Assembly: GCF_947378715.1 (NCBI RefSeq) | Contig: NZ_CANCLE010000070.1 | Location: forward strand, 1-19,325 | Length of the DNA: 19,325 nt | Source of the DNA: Phenylobacterium aquaticum | Lineage (GTDB): Bacteria; Pseudomonadota; Alphaproteobacteria; Caulobacterales; Caulobacteraceae | Direction: 5' to 3' | Shown: positions 6,248 to 12,642 of the stretch, piece by piece | Layout: each line of letters opens with the position of its first letter | Numbering within the stretch: the stretch's first letter is position 1 | The notes under the pieces: generated by a model | Seen by the model: the letters and a program-made list of their open reading frames with translations, nothing else | What the model was told of the DNA's origin: nothing | The model's database searches: none | Made by a program: the position numbers and the translations under genes

Positions 6248-7773
6248 GCGGCGAGGCCCACGCCAGAATCATGCTCCGCGGCCTCGACGGCGAAGCTGAA
6301 GTCGGAGGGTTCGGAGGCATGGAGCCGGTAGAGCGGCTGTCCCGCCCGCACACGGTCGCCGATCCTGGCCAACAGGTCGAGCCCCGCCCCTGGATCGGTG
6401 GGGGCGCCGGCCAGCCGGGCGATGGTGGCGATCCTCAGACAGTCGACGGCCGCGACCACGCCATCGCGGGGCGCGTGGATTTCGTGGCGCAACTCGCCCA
6501 GACCCTCATGGATCGGCGAGGGCCCCTGAGCTGCGATGATCTCGTCCATCTTGCGCCGCGCCGCGCCGCTCTCCAGCAGCTCCCGGGCGCGGGCCTGGCC
6601 CTGTCCGCCGGCCAGGGCGGGATCGGCTTCCAGAACCCGTCCGGCCAGCAGGATCGACTTCTCCTTGAGGTCGGCGGGCGCGTCTGGCGCGCAGGCCAGG
6701 ACCGCGCGGACGTCCCGCGCCTCCAGCACTGGACCGATGCCCCGCCCGATCGGCTGCAGCGCCTCGGTGATCAGCACCTCCAGGCTCAGACCCAGGCGGC
6801 CGCCGACATATTCGAACAGCTTCTTCAGCTTCAGGGCGGAACGACGGTCGCGGATCTTGGCCGTCGGCCCCACTGGGACATCCAGGACCAGGTGATTTGA
6901 TCCCGCCGCCAGCTTCTTCGACAGGATCGAGGCGACCATCTGTTCCGGCGTGTCGATAGCCAGGGGCCGTTCCACCGAGATCAGCACATCGTCGGCCGGG
7001 GACAGATTGACCCGTCCGCCCCAGGCGATGCAGGCGCCGCACCGCTCGACCACTGCGCGCATCTCCAGCTCTGACAGGTCGACCCGGGCCAGCACCTCCA
7101 TGGTGTCGGCGGTGCCGGCCGGCGAGGTGATCGCCCGCGACGAGGTCTTGGGCATCAACAGCCCGTGGGCGGCGACGATGGGCGTGACGATCAGGGAGGT
7201 GCGGTTGCCCGGCACGCCGCCGATACAGTGCTTGTCGACCACCAGTCCTCGGTCCCAGTCCAGCCGCGAGCCGGCCTCGACCATGGCCCGCGTGAAATCG
7301 AGGGTCTCGTCGGCGGTCATGAAGCCGGCGCAGGCCACCAGGAAGGCGGCGACCTCGATGTCCGACAGGCGGTGATCGGCCAGGTCGCGGGCGATGGCGC
7401 CGTAGTCCGCAGCGCTCAGAGTCTCGCCGAGCACCTTGGCGCGCACCGCGTCGAAGGATCGGGCTGGACGGGCCGGAGCGATCTCGACGAAGCCGCCTGG
7501 CGCGACGCCCAGGCGGCGCAGCAACGGCTGCGGCAGGCCGATCTCGTCGGCGGCCACGACGGTGTCGTCATCGCAGATCATCGGTGAGGCCAGGACGCCA
7601 TGGCCCCCGACCCGAAGCTCGACCTTGCGCAGGCCGGCCAGCCGCGCCGGCCGAAGGGCGATACAGGCCCGCGACAGCAGGACCACGTTCTCCCGAAAGG
7701 TGTCGAGCGCCAGCGGCTTGGCCTTCAACTTCGGCGGCGCGAACACGCCGTTCGCCTTGTCGTCCTGGATCAT
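6244..7773 (-). CDS. Archaeal-type thymidine/AMP phosphorylase family protein
   Basis: A 509-aa member of the second thymidine-phosphorylase family (the archaeal AMP phosphorylase type, about 500 aa), longer than classical DeoA (about 440 aa). An N-terminal extension domain (about 1-100) is followed by the pyrimidine-phosphorylase fold. Key motifs are DKHCIGGVPGNR (180-191, the phosphate loop, where DeoA has a shorter form) and KTSSRAITSPAGTADTMEVL (209-228). Characterised archaeal members phosphorolyse AMP and other NMPs to base plus ribose-1,5-bisphosphate; many bacterial copies are simply labelled thymidine phosphorylase. The specificity here is inferred from family and context. The ATG has a strong AGGGGGA site about 5 nt upstream. 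It is the first gene of the three-gene cluster, and an FNR-like site lies about 50 bp upstream. Confidence 0.9.
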   Translation of the reverse strand: MIQDDKANGVFAPPKLKAKPLALDTFRENVVLLSRACIALRPARLAGLRKVELRVGGHGVLASPMICDDDTVVAADEIGLPQPLLRRLGVAPGGFVEIAPARPARSFDAVRAKVLGETLSAADYGAIARDLADHRLSDIEVAAFLVACAGFMTADETLDFTRAMVEAGSRLDWDRGLVVDKHCIGGVPGNRTSLIVTPIVAAHGLLMPKTSSRAITSPAGTADTMEVLARVDLSELEMRAVVERCGACIAWGGRVNLSPADDVLISVERPLAIDTPEQMVASILSKKLAAGSNHLVLDVPVGPTAKIRDRRSALKLKKLFEYVGGRLGLSLEVLITEALQPIGRGIGPVLEARDVRAVLACAPDAPADLKEKSILLAGRVLEADPALAGGQGQARARELLESGAARRKMDEIIAAQGPSPIHEGLGELRHEIHAPRDGVVAAVDCLRIATIARLAGAPTDPGAGLDLLARIGDRVRAGQPLYRLHASEPSDFSFAVEAAEHDSGVGLAA

Positions 7774-7821
7774 CCGGTCCCCCTGCCGGCCGGACTGTGC
7801 CGACTTGGGCGTGGTCCCGCC

Positions 7822-7835
7822 GTGACCGAAATCAA
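7822..7835. promoter_or_regulatory. FNR/FixK-like site in a divergent promoter region
   Basis: GTGACcgaaATCAA matches the FNR-family palindrome TTGAT-N4-ATCAA at 8 of 10 fixed positions, with one half-site perfect. It is centred in the 107-bp divergent region, 48 bp upstream of the phosphorylase start and 45 bp upstream of the quinone-reductase start, so it could serve either side. A match of this quality can occur by chance. Confidence 0.35.
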
Positions 7836-7880
7836 GGCGATCGTCCGGATCGGCGCTACCCTGCCGCGAGGAGACCCGCC

Positions 7881-8489
7881 ATGAAACACGCCGTGATCAT
7901 CGCCCACCCCTCGCAGGACAGCTTCACCGCCGCCGTCGGCCGGACCTATGCCGAGACCGTGCGCGCCATGGGCCAGGAGGTTCTGGTCCGCGACCTCTAC
8001 GCCATGGATTTCGATCCCCGGCTGAAGGCCAGCGAACTCCCGAGTCCCAAGGGCGCCAACCCGGCGCCCGACATCGCCACCGAACGCGCCCTGGTCGCCG
8101 ACGCCGACGTGTTCGCCTTCATCTACCCCTTCTGGTTCAACGCCCCGCCCGCGATCCTGAAGGGCTACGCCGACCGCATGTTCGGCCTGGGCTTCGGCTA
8201 TGCGCCGGCCAGCGGCGGGACCGAACCCCTGCTCTCCAGCCGCCAATTGATCAGCTTTTCATCCTCCGGCGCACCAGACCGCTGGGTTGAGGAGACCGGC
8301 GCACTGTCGGCCCTGCGCCAGCACTTCGACGGACATCTGGCCGGGGTCTGCGGTCTCAACGTCATCGATCATCGGCATCATGGCGGGGTGACGCCCGGCA
8401 TCACGGACGAGGCCGTGGCCGACATGCTGGAAGATGTGGCCCGGGCCGTGCGCAAGGCCTTTGGCCCAGCGGCCCGAACGGCCTGCTGA
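7881..8489 (+). CDS. NAD(P)H dehydrogenase (quinone)-like, flavodoxin fold
   Basis: A 202-aa flavodoxin-fold oxidoreductase of the NQO/MdaB/KefF type, expected to bind FMN or FAD and reduce quinones with NAD(P)H in two-electron steps. Motifs are an N-terminal AVIIAHPSQDSFT flavin-phosphate loop (about 4-16), DLYAMDFDP (about 38-46), and the family signature FIYPFWFNAPPAILKGYADRMF (about 79-100), followed by an SFSSSG loop near 128-133. ATG 7881 is chosen because of the GAGGAGA site 7 nt upstream and the standard N-terminus; longer upstream readings are not conserved. It is transcribed divergently from the RNase/PRPP/phosphorylase cluster. Shared low-oxygen control is possible but unproven. 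Substrate unknown. Confidence 0.88.
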   Translation: MKHAVIIAHPSQDSFTAAVGRTYAETVRAMGQEVLVRDLYAMDFDPRLKASELPSPKGANPAPDIATERALVADADVFAFIYPFWFNAPPAILKGYADRMFGLGFGYAPASGGTEPLLSSRQLISFSSSGAPDRWVEETGALSALRQHFDGHLAGVCGLNVIDHRHHGGVTPGITDEAVADMLEDVARAVRKAFGPAARTAC

Positions 8490-8515
8490 CGGCAGCGACT
8501 TGCAATTTGGGGAAG

Positions 8516-8591
8516 TGGTGCCTGGGGCCGGAATCGAACCAGCGACACGTGGATTTTCAATCCACTGCTCTACCAACTGAGCTACCCAGGC
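8516..8591 (-). tRNA. tRNA-Phe (anticodon GAA)
   Basis: A complete 76-nt cloverleaf on the minus strand with encoded CCA. The acceptor is GCCTGGG/CCCAGGC and the discriminator A. The D stem is GCTC/GAGC, the anticodon stem GTGGA/TCCAC around TTGAAAA (anticodon GAA), and the T stem GCTGG/CCGGC with loop TTCGATT. It lies downstream of yacG on the same strand, with its own promoter between them. Confidence 0.98.
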
Positions 8592-8617
8592 TTGGGTCCG
8601 ACGACGCGGAGGCGTGT

Positions 8618-8645
8618 CTATAGAAGAGGGTCGCGCCCGTGTCCA
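8618..8645 (-). promoter_or_regulatory. Candidate promoter of tRNA-Phe
   Basis: On the minus strand TGGACA (8640-8645) and CTATAG (8618-8623) are separated by 16 nt. The -10 box ends 26 nt before the tRNA 5' end. The CTATAG box fits the alphaproteobacterial housekeeping -10 pattern and recurs at infA and tRNA-Thr. Confidence 0.5.
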
Positions 8646-8657
8646 GCGAGGCCGATG

Positions 8658-8828
8658 CTAGTTTTCGTCCTCGTTGTCGGGGAGACGTTCGTCCTCTTCC
8701 GTGGCCGGCACGACATAGCCGCCGGTCAGCCAGCGCTGCAGGTCGACATTGGCGCAGCGCCGCGAACAGAACGGACGATAGTCCGGCTGCATGGGCTTAC
8801 CGCAAATGGCGCAGACGGGCTTGGTCAT
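8658..8828 (-). CDS. yacG: YacG, zinc-binding DNA gyrase inhibitor
   Basis: A 56-aa protein, M-T-K-P-V then a treble-clef/zinc-ribbon with Cys6, Cys9, Cys21 and Cys25 (CAIC ... FCSRRC), followed by DLQRWLTGGYVVP and an acidic tail. This is the DUF329/YacG family; the E. coli member binds GyrB and inhibits DNA gyrase. The ATG overlaps the RNase E/G stop by 4 bp (ATGA), so it is translationally coupled. The position after maf and RNase E/G is conserved in Alphaproteobacteria. Confidence 0.93.
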   Translation of the reverse strand: MTKPVCAICGKPMQPDYRPFCSRRCANVDLQRWLTGGYVVPATEEDERLPDNEDEN

Positions 8829-9865
8829 GCGATTCTGACCTCGAACCGGTCGCGCGGCATGGCCGGGTCTGGCGTGATCGTGAAGCGCACGCCGATCTGG
8901 CCAGCCAAGGCTTCCGCAAAGGGCTTGGCGAGGCTCGCGATCCGGGGTGCGCAGGCGGCGGTCAGTCGCGCGCCGCCGTGGACCTGCGCCTCGGTTTGAA
9001 TCGCCCGGATCAGACGCAGAGCGACGGTCTGATCGGTCGCCTCCCCCTGCGCGTCCAGCAGGATCTCGCGGACCGCGCGGCCGCGGCGCGGAATCGACAG
9101 TTCCATGGTGCCCAGCCGTCCCACGGGGCCGATCGAGACGCCCGGATTGTCCGGGGCGAAGGCCGTGCGGGCGGCGGTCATCAGGGCGGTGGCGTCATGG
9201 CCCCGGCCGACCAGGTCTATGACCACGATGCCGCCCAACCCCTTGAGGCGCAGCAGGCGCGCGGCCAAGCCCAGGGCGGCTATATTGGCCTGTCGCGTCA
9301 GCCGCTTGGCGTCCTGGCCCTTGCGCTCGCCCAGATCGACATCGATGGCCACCAGGGCTCGGGTCTGTTCAATGGCGATGTCGCCGCCGCCGGCCAGGGC
9401 GTGAACGGTCTCCAGCGCCTCTATCTCGGCGCGGTCAGCGATCTGGCGGGCCTCGCGCCCCTCGACCACCCGGCCCTCCCGGGCGAAGGCGGTGAGCTGT
9501 TCGGCCAGGTCCGGCGCGGCGGCCAGAAGCCTGGGCTTGCCATCCGAGGACCCCAGGGCCCGAACCGTGGCGAGCTTGCCGGCCCGCGCCTCGGTGCGAA
9601 GCTCGACTTCCAGCATCTGGCCCTCGACCGGTCGGGCCTCGGGCTTGAAGCTGAGCAGGGCCTCCAGCCCGTCGCCAATGTCCAGGAAGGCCGAGGCGAA
9701 AGCTGGCTCAACCTTGCGCACCCGGGCGGCCAGGCGTGCGCCCAGCCGGGCGGCGGGCGGGGTGTCGTCGCGTTCAATCAGCAGGCGTTCGGGCTTGCCG
9801 TCCAGCAGGACGACGCCACGATTCTCGCCGATGCCGCGATCCAGGAACAGGCGGCGCTCGCTCAT
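8825..9865 (-). CDS. Ribonuclease E/G family protein, short form
   Basis: A 346-aa protein of the RNase E/G family of endonucleases. An N-terminal S1-like RNA-binding part (about 38-90, RVRKVEPAFASAFLDIGDG) is followed by the 5'-sensor/DNase I-like catalytic domain. The two metal-binding aspartates are in ALVAIDVD (Asp175) and GGIVVIDLV (Asp217). It is clearly shorter than RNase G (about 490 aa): the zinc-link CPxC motif and small domain that form the tetramer in RNase E are absent, as is the long scaffold region. Such short forms next to maf/infA are usual in Alphaproteobacteria, where a full RNase E is encoded elsewhere. The role (rRNA processing or mRNA decay) is not established. ATG overlaps the maf stop by 4 bp. 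Confidence 0.92.
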   Translation of the reverse strand: MSERRLFLDRGIGENRGVVLLDGKPERLLIERDDTPPAARLGARLAARVRKVEPAFASAFLDIGDGLEALLSFKPEARPVEGQMLEVELRTEARAGKLATVRALGSSDGKPRLLAAAPDLAEQLTAFAREGRVVEGREARQIADRAEIEALETVHALAGGGDIAIEQTRALVAIDVDLGERKGQDAKRLTRQANIAALGLAARLLRLKGLGGIVVIDLVGRGHDATALMTAARTAFAPDNPGVSIGPVGRLGTMELSIPRRGRAVREILLDAQGEATDQTVALRLIRAIQTEAQVHGGARLTAACAPRIASLAKPFAEALAGQIGVRFTITPDPAMPRDRFEVRIA

Positions 9866-10440
9866 GACCGAAAGCCCAGGCCCTCAAGCAGGCAGGCCGT
9901 CTCATAGAGCGGCAGGCCGACCACGGCGGTATAGGACCCCTGCAGGGCCATGACGAAGGCTCCGGCTCGGCCCTGGACGGCATAGCCGCCGGCCTTGCCG
10001 ACGCCTTCGCCGGATTTGAGATAGGCTTCGATCTCGGCCTCGGTCAGGCGCTTGAAATGCAGCCGGGTCTCGACCAGGCGGCTGGCCTGGCGGCCGTCCG
10101 GAGCCGTCACCGCCACCGCCGTGAGCACCTTGTGCGCCCGGCCGGAGAGCAGCTCAAGGCATTGGCGGCCTTCCGTCTCAGTCTCGACCTTCGGCAGGAC
10201 GCGCCGACCCACGGCCACCACCGTGTCGGCCGCCAGCACATGGGCCCCGGCATGGGCCTGGGCGACTTTGGCCGCCTTGGCGCAAGCCAGCCTCAGCGCA
10301 AGCCGACGCGGGGTTTCGTCTTTCAGGGGGGACTCGTCGATCTCCGCAGCGTCGACCCGGTCGGGGGTCAGGCCCATCTGGGCCAGGAGATCGAGCCGCC
10401 TGGGACTTGCGGAGGCCAGCACCAGGCGCGGCGTCGTCAT
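9862..10440 (-). CDS. maf: Maf/YceF-family nucleotide pyrophosphatase
   Basis: A 192-aa protein of the Maf family, which hydrolyses non-canonical or pyrimidine nucleoside triphosphates to monophosphates (house-cleaning) and affects septum formation in some bacteria. It shows the N-terminal LVLASASPRRLDLLAQMG loop, the catalytic-base region VLAADTVVAVG, the SGRAHKVLTAV segment and the GKAGGYAVQGRAGAFV segment near the C-terminus. I prefer ATG 10440 over TTG 10449, because the Maf fold begins directly at PRLVLAS. The gene starts 16 bp after infA and overlaps the RNase E/G start by 4 bp. Whether it belongs to the dTTP/UTP or the 7-methyl-GTP subgroup is not resolved. Confidence 0.93.
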   Translation of the reverse strand: MTTPRLVLASASPRRLDLLAQMGLTPDRVDAAEIDESPLKDETPRRLALRLACAKAAKVAQAHAGAHVLAADTVVAVGRRVLPKVETETEGRQCLELLSGRAHKVLTAVAVTAPDGRQASRLVETRLHFKRLTEAEIEAYLKSGEGVGKAGGYAVQGRAGAFVMALQGSYTAVVGLPLYETACLLEGLGFRS

Positions 10441-10456
10441 GCGCGGCAAGCGCCGG

Positions 10457-10675
10457 CTAGCGGACGCGGAACGTGATGCGGCCCTTGGTCAGGTCGTAGG
10501 GCGTCATTTCGACCAGCACCTTGTCGCCCGCCGAGACCCGAATCCGGTTCTTGCGCATCTTGCCGGCGGTGTGGGCGATGATCTCGTGATCGTTCTCCAG
10601 CTTCACGCGGAACGTCGCGTTGGGCAGGACTTCACTGACCGTGCCCGGGAATTCCAAGAGTTCTTCTTTAGCCAT
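10457..10675 (-). CDS. infA: Translation initiation factor IF-1
   Basis: A 72-aa single OB-fold protein that binds the ribosomal A site during initiation. It has the family-typical start MAKEELLEF-G-V-E-LPNATFRV, then IIAHTAGKMRKNRIRV and the end PYDLTKGRITFR. ATG 10675 is preceded by CGGAG with a suitable spacing and gives the exact family length; the longer in-frame reading to 11047 is not conserved and overlaps the phosphatase. It has its own promoter candidate in the 113-bp gap to the phosphatase and heads infA-maf-RNase E/G-yacG. Confidence 0.98.
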   Translation of the reverse strand: MAKEELLEFPGTVSEVLPNATFRVKLENDHEIIAHTAGKMRKNRIRVSAGDKVLVEMTPYDLTKGRITFRVR

Positions 10676-10751
10676 AGAGGCTCCGAATTGGACGTCGATA
10701 AAATGAACGGCCCACGCCGGAATCGGGGCGCGAGCCGTGGACAGACACATA

Positions 10752-10780
10752 CTATAGCGCATTGGCCCCGCGCCGGTCGA
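10752..10780 (-). promoter_or_regulatory. Candidate promoter of infA
   Basis: On the minus strand TCGACC (10775-10780) and CTATAG (10752-10757) are 17 nt apart, with the extended context GCTATAGT. Transcription would start near 10744, giving a leader of about 70 nt before the infA ATG. The CTATAG box matches those of tRNA-Phe and tRNA-Thr. Confidence 0.5.
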
Positions 10781-10788
10781 CTGGGACG

Positions 10789-11256
10789 TCAGCGCACGGG
10801 GCCGAATCGCTCGGCGATCCTGGCGGCGAGCGCGTCGCGAACCTCCCGATAGGCGCTCAACCGGGCGTCGCGTGAGCCCTCCGACTGGGTCGGATCCTGG
10901 ATCGGCCAGTACTCGATCTCCGCCGCCCTGCCCCGGGTCAGTTCCACCGCCCGGTGCTGGGCCTGCGGCGTCAGGGACACCACCAGATCGAAGGAGCTGT
11001 CCTCCAACTGGTCGAAGGTCTTGGGACGGTGGTCGGACAGATCGCAACTGAGCTCCGCCATCACCGCCTCAACGAACGGATCGGCGCCCCGGGCCGCCTC
11101 CCCGCGATCGAGCCTGAGACCACAGCTGTCGACAAATATCCGGTCGCCCAACATTCGCTTGAGCAGGGCCTCGGCCATGGGCGAGCGCACGCGATTGAAA
11201 TTGCAGGCGAACAGGACCGCGCCAGGCAGGGGCGGGCGGGCCGCGTCAGACGCCAC
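10789..11256 (-). CDS. Low-molecular-weight phosphatase family protein
   Basis: A 155-aa protein with the LMW protein-tyrosine-phosphatase / ArsC-type fold. The catalytic P-loop is CNFNRVRS (Cys18 to Ser25, CX5RS) and the general acid is Asp121 in WPIQDPT. The residues inside the P-loop differ from typical tyrosine phosphatases (C-GNICRSP) but keep Cys, Arg and Ser, so catalysis is plausible; the substrate is unknown. GTG 11256 is used, 6 bp after the UPF0262 stop. Placement between UPF0262 and infA is the usual alphaproteobacterial order. An arsenate-reductase label is not supported: no ars genes are nearby and the extra ArsC cysteines are not evident. Confidence 0.88.
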   Translation of the reverse strand: MASDAARPPLPGAVLFACNFNRVRSPMAEALLKRMLGDRIFVDSCGLRLDRGEAARGADPFVEAVMAELSCDLSDHRPKTFDQLEDSSFDLVVSLTPQAQHRAVELTRGRAAEIEYWPIQDPTQSEGSRDARLSAYREVRDALAARIAERFGPVR

Positions 11257-11262
11257 GGCCGC

Positions 11263-11742
11263 CTAGCCCCGCCAATGCAGGGCGCAGATCAGGGTGAAAA
11301 GCCGGCGCGCCGTGTCCAGATCGGTCTCGATCTTGCCCGTCAGCCGTGTGCGCAACAGGTTGGAGGCCTCGTTGTGCAGGCCGCGCCGTCCCATGTCCAA
11401 GGCCTCGATCTGCGAAGGCGTCGAGTTGCGGATCGCCTGATAATAGCTCTCGCAGATCATGAAATAGTCTTTGATCAAGCTGCGGAACGGCGACAGCGAG
11501 AGAATGTGGCGGCGCTCATAGCCCGGCCCCGTGACATCCAGAACAAGGCGGTTCTCGACCAGCCCCATTTTCAGGTCATAGGGGCCGCTCGCCGCGCCCT
11601 CAGGACAGAAGAAATTCTCCTCCAGCAGATCGAAAATCGCGATCTGCCGCTCCTGCTCCTGGTCGCGCGAAACCGCGGCGAGGGAATCCTCGTCGATCTC
11701 GACGCTCTGCAGGCGGTGTGTCTTGCGGTCTTCGTCGGCCAT
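11263..11742 (-). CDS. UPF0262 family protein
   Basis: A 159-aa member of UPF0262, a family of unknown function found almost only in Alphaproteobacteria. Recognisable segments are IFDLLEENFFCPEG (about 36-49), YDLKMGLVENRLVLDV (about 55-70), LSPFRSLIKDYFMICESYYQAIRN (about 83-106) and the end RRLFTLICALHWRG. It has no signal peptide or membrane helix and appears mostly helical and cytoplasmic. It is first of a probable unit with the phosphatase (6 bp gap). A promoter candidate lies just upstream. Function is not known. Confidence 0.92.
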   Translation of the reverse strand: MADEDRKTHRLQSVEIDEDSLAAVSRDQEQERQIAIFDLLEENFFCPEGAASGPYDLKMGLVENRLVLDVTGPGYERRHILSLSPFRSLIKDYFMICESYYQAIRNSTPSQIEALDMGRRGLHNEASNLLRTRLTGKIETDLDTARRLFTLICALHWRG

Positions 11743-11770
11743 GGGTGTCGCGGGCGGGAGGCTCCGACTG

Positions 11771-11799
11771 CATTATTGCAAACCAACTCCTAACGTCAT
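11771..11799 (-). promoter_or_regulatory. Candidate promoter of UPF0262-phosphatase
   Basis: On the minus strand ATGACG (11794-11799) and ATAATG (11771-11776) are 17 nt apart. The -10 box lies about 28 nt before the UPF0262 ATG and just after the terminator of the preceding SH3 gene, where a new promoter would be needed. Confidence 0.4.
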
Positions 11800-11830
11800 C
11801 CTGCCCTTGGCCCAATCGGGTCGAAGAAAC

Positions 11831-11864
11831 AAAAAAAGGCGCCCGACGCGGAGGCGTCGGGCGC
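11831..11864 (-). terminator. Rho-independent terminator after the SH3 gene
   Basis: On the minus strand an 11-bp perfect stem (GCGCCCGACGC / GCGTCGGGCGC) closes on a 4-nt loop and is followed by CC and seven T. It lies 28 nt downstream of the SH3-protein stop and separates that gene from UPF0262. Confidence 0.93.
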
Positions 11865-11892
11865 GGAAGGTGTTCGGGGAGGGACCGAAGGT

Positions 11893-12537
11893 CTAGTAGC
11901 TGGCGTACTGGTAGCCGGACGCCGGCCGGACATAGGCGCCGTGGACATAGCCCACGCCGACGCCGTTCTGGCCGACCAGGATCCAGTCCGTGCCGCGCAC
12001 CCGGGCCAGGGCCTGGAAGCGCTCACCGGCCTGCAGCTGGCCCACCTTGCGCGCGGCCGTGGTCGGCGCGCCGCGCAGGTTGAGCTTGGTGTTCGCCGCG
12101 AACAGGCCGCCTTCGCGGACATATTTAGCGGGCGAGACCTGACCCGACAGCCTGACCCCGGCATGGCTGTAGGTGGCCGGCGCGGCATAGGGCTGCTCAT
12201 AGCCGTAGGCGGCCTGGGCCTGGGCGTCGCGCTGCATCTTGCAGCCGACATAGGAGCCCGTGGCCGCGCCAACCACGGCGCCGACAGCCGTGCCGGTCCC
12301 GCGGTCATGCTTGGCCAGGTTCGAGCCGGCGGCCGCGCCGAGCAGGGCCCCGATCAGGGCGCCGCCCGCCTGCTTGCCGCCAGGGGCGTCGCAGCTCACC
12401 ACCGAACCCAGGCCGCCGCCGGTCGCGGCGCGATAGTCCTGGGCGGAAGCGCTTGAGACGCCGCCGGCCGCGATCGCGCCGGCCAGCATCGCCGCAGCCA
12501 CGCCGCGCATCAGCTTGGGGGTCAGATTGGTCCGCAT
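11893..12537 (-). CDS. Exported glycine-zipper / SH3-domain protein
   Basis: A 214-aa envelope protein. A signal peptide (1-32, ending SSASAQ) is followed by a glycine-zipper segment (about 53-98, GGALIGALLGAAAGS ... GTAVGAVVGAATGSYVG), as in the 2TM glycine-zipper/17-kDa antigen families. After a Tyr/Ala/Pro linker, a bacterial SH3 domain (about 145-204: KLNLRGAPTTAARKVGQLQAGERFQALARV ... WILVGQNGVGVGYVHGAYV) probably binds cell-wall peptide. Two cysteines flank the zipper (Cys49 and Cys99). It likely sits in the periplasm or membrane and attaches to peptidoglycan. ATG is preceded by CGGAG at about 8 nt. It forms a single-gene unit with its own terminator, inserted between hisD and UPF0262, which are otherwise neighbours in many relatives. 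Confidence 0.85.
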   Translation of the reverse strand: MRTNLTPKLMRGVAAAMLAGAIAAGGVSSASAQDYRAATGGGLGSVVSCDAPGGKQAGGALIGALLGAAAGSNLAKHDRGTGTAVGAVVGAATGSYVGCKMQRDAQAQAAYGYEQPYAAPATYSHAGVRLSGQVSPAKYVREGGLFAANTKLNLRGAPTTAARKVGQLQAGERFQALARVRGTDWILVGQNGVGVGYVHGAYVRPASGYQYASY

Positions 12538-12642
12538 GGGATGTCTCCGTTCAAGAATGCGTCCGAAGCCTCATGAGCTCCGATGACCACACCCTAGGAC
12601 GGCGACCCTGAACGGCCTCCGGGCTGGGCTGACAGGTTTCGT

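Noticed and set aside
10676..11047. Upstream extension of infA
   Set aside because: IF-1 is complete from 10675 at the usual 72 residues; the extension overlaps the phosphatase gene and the infA promoter.
10789..11256. Arsenate reductase ArsC
   Set aside because: Only the generic LMW-phosphatase P-loop is present; no arsenic-resistance neighbours and no clear ArsC redox cysteine set.
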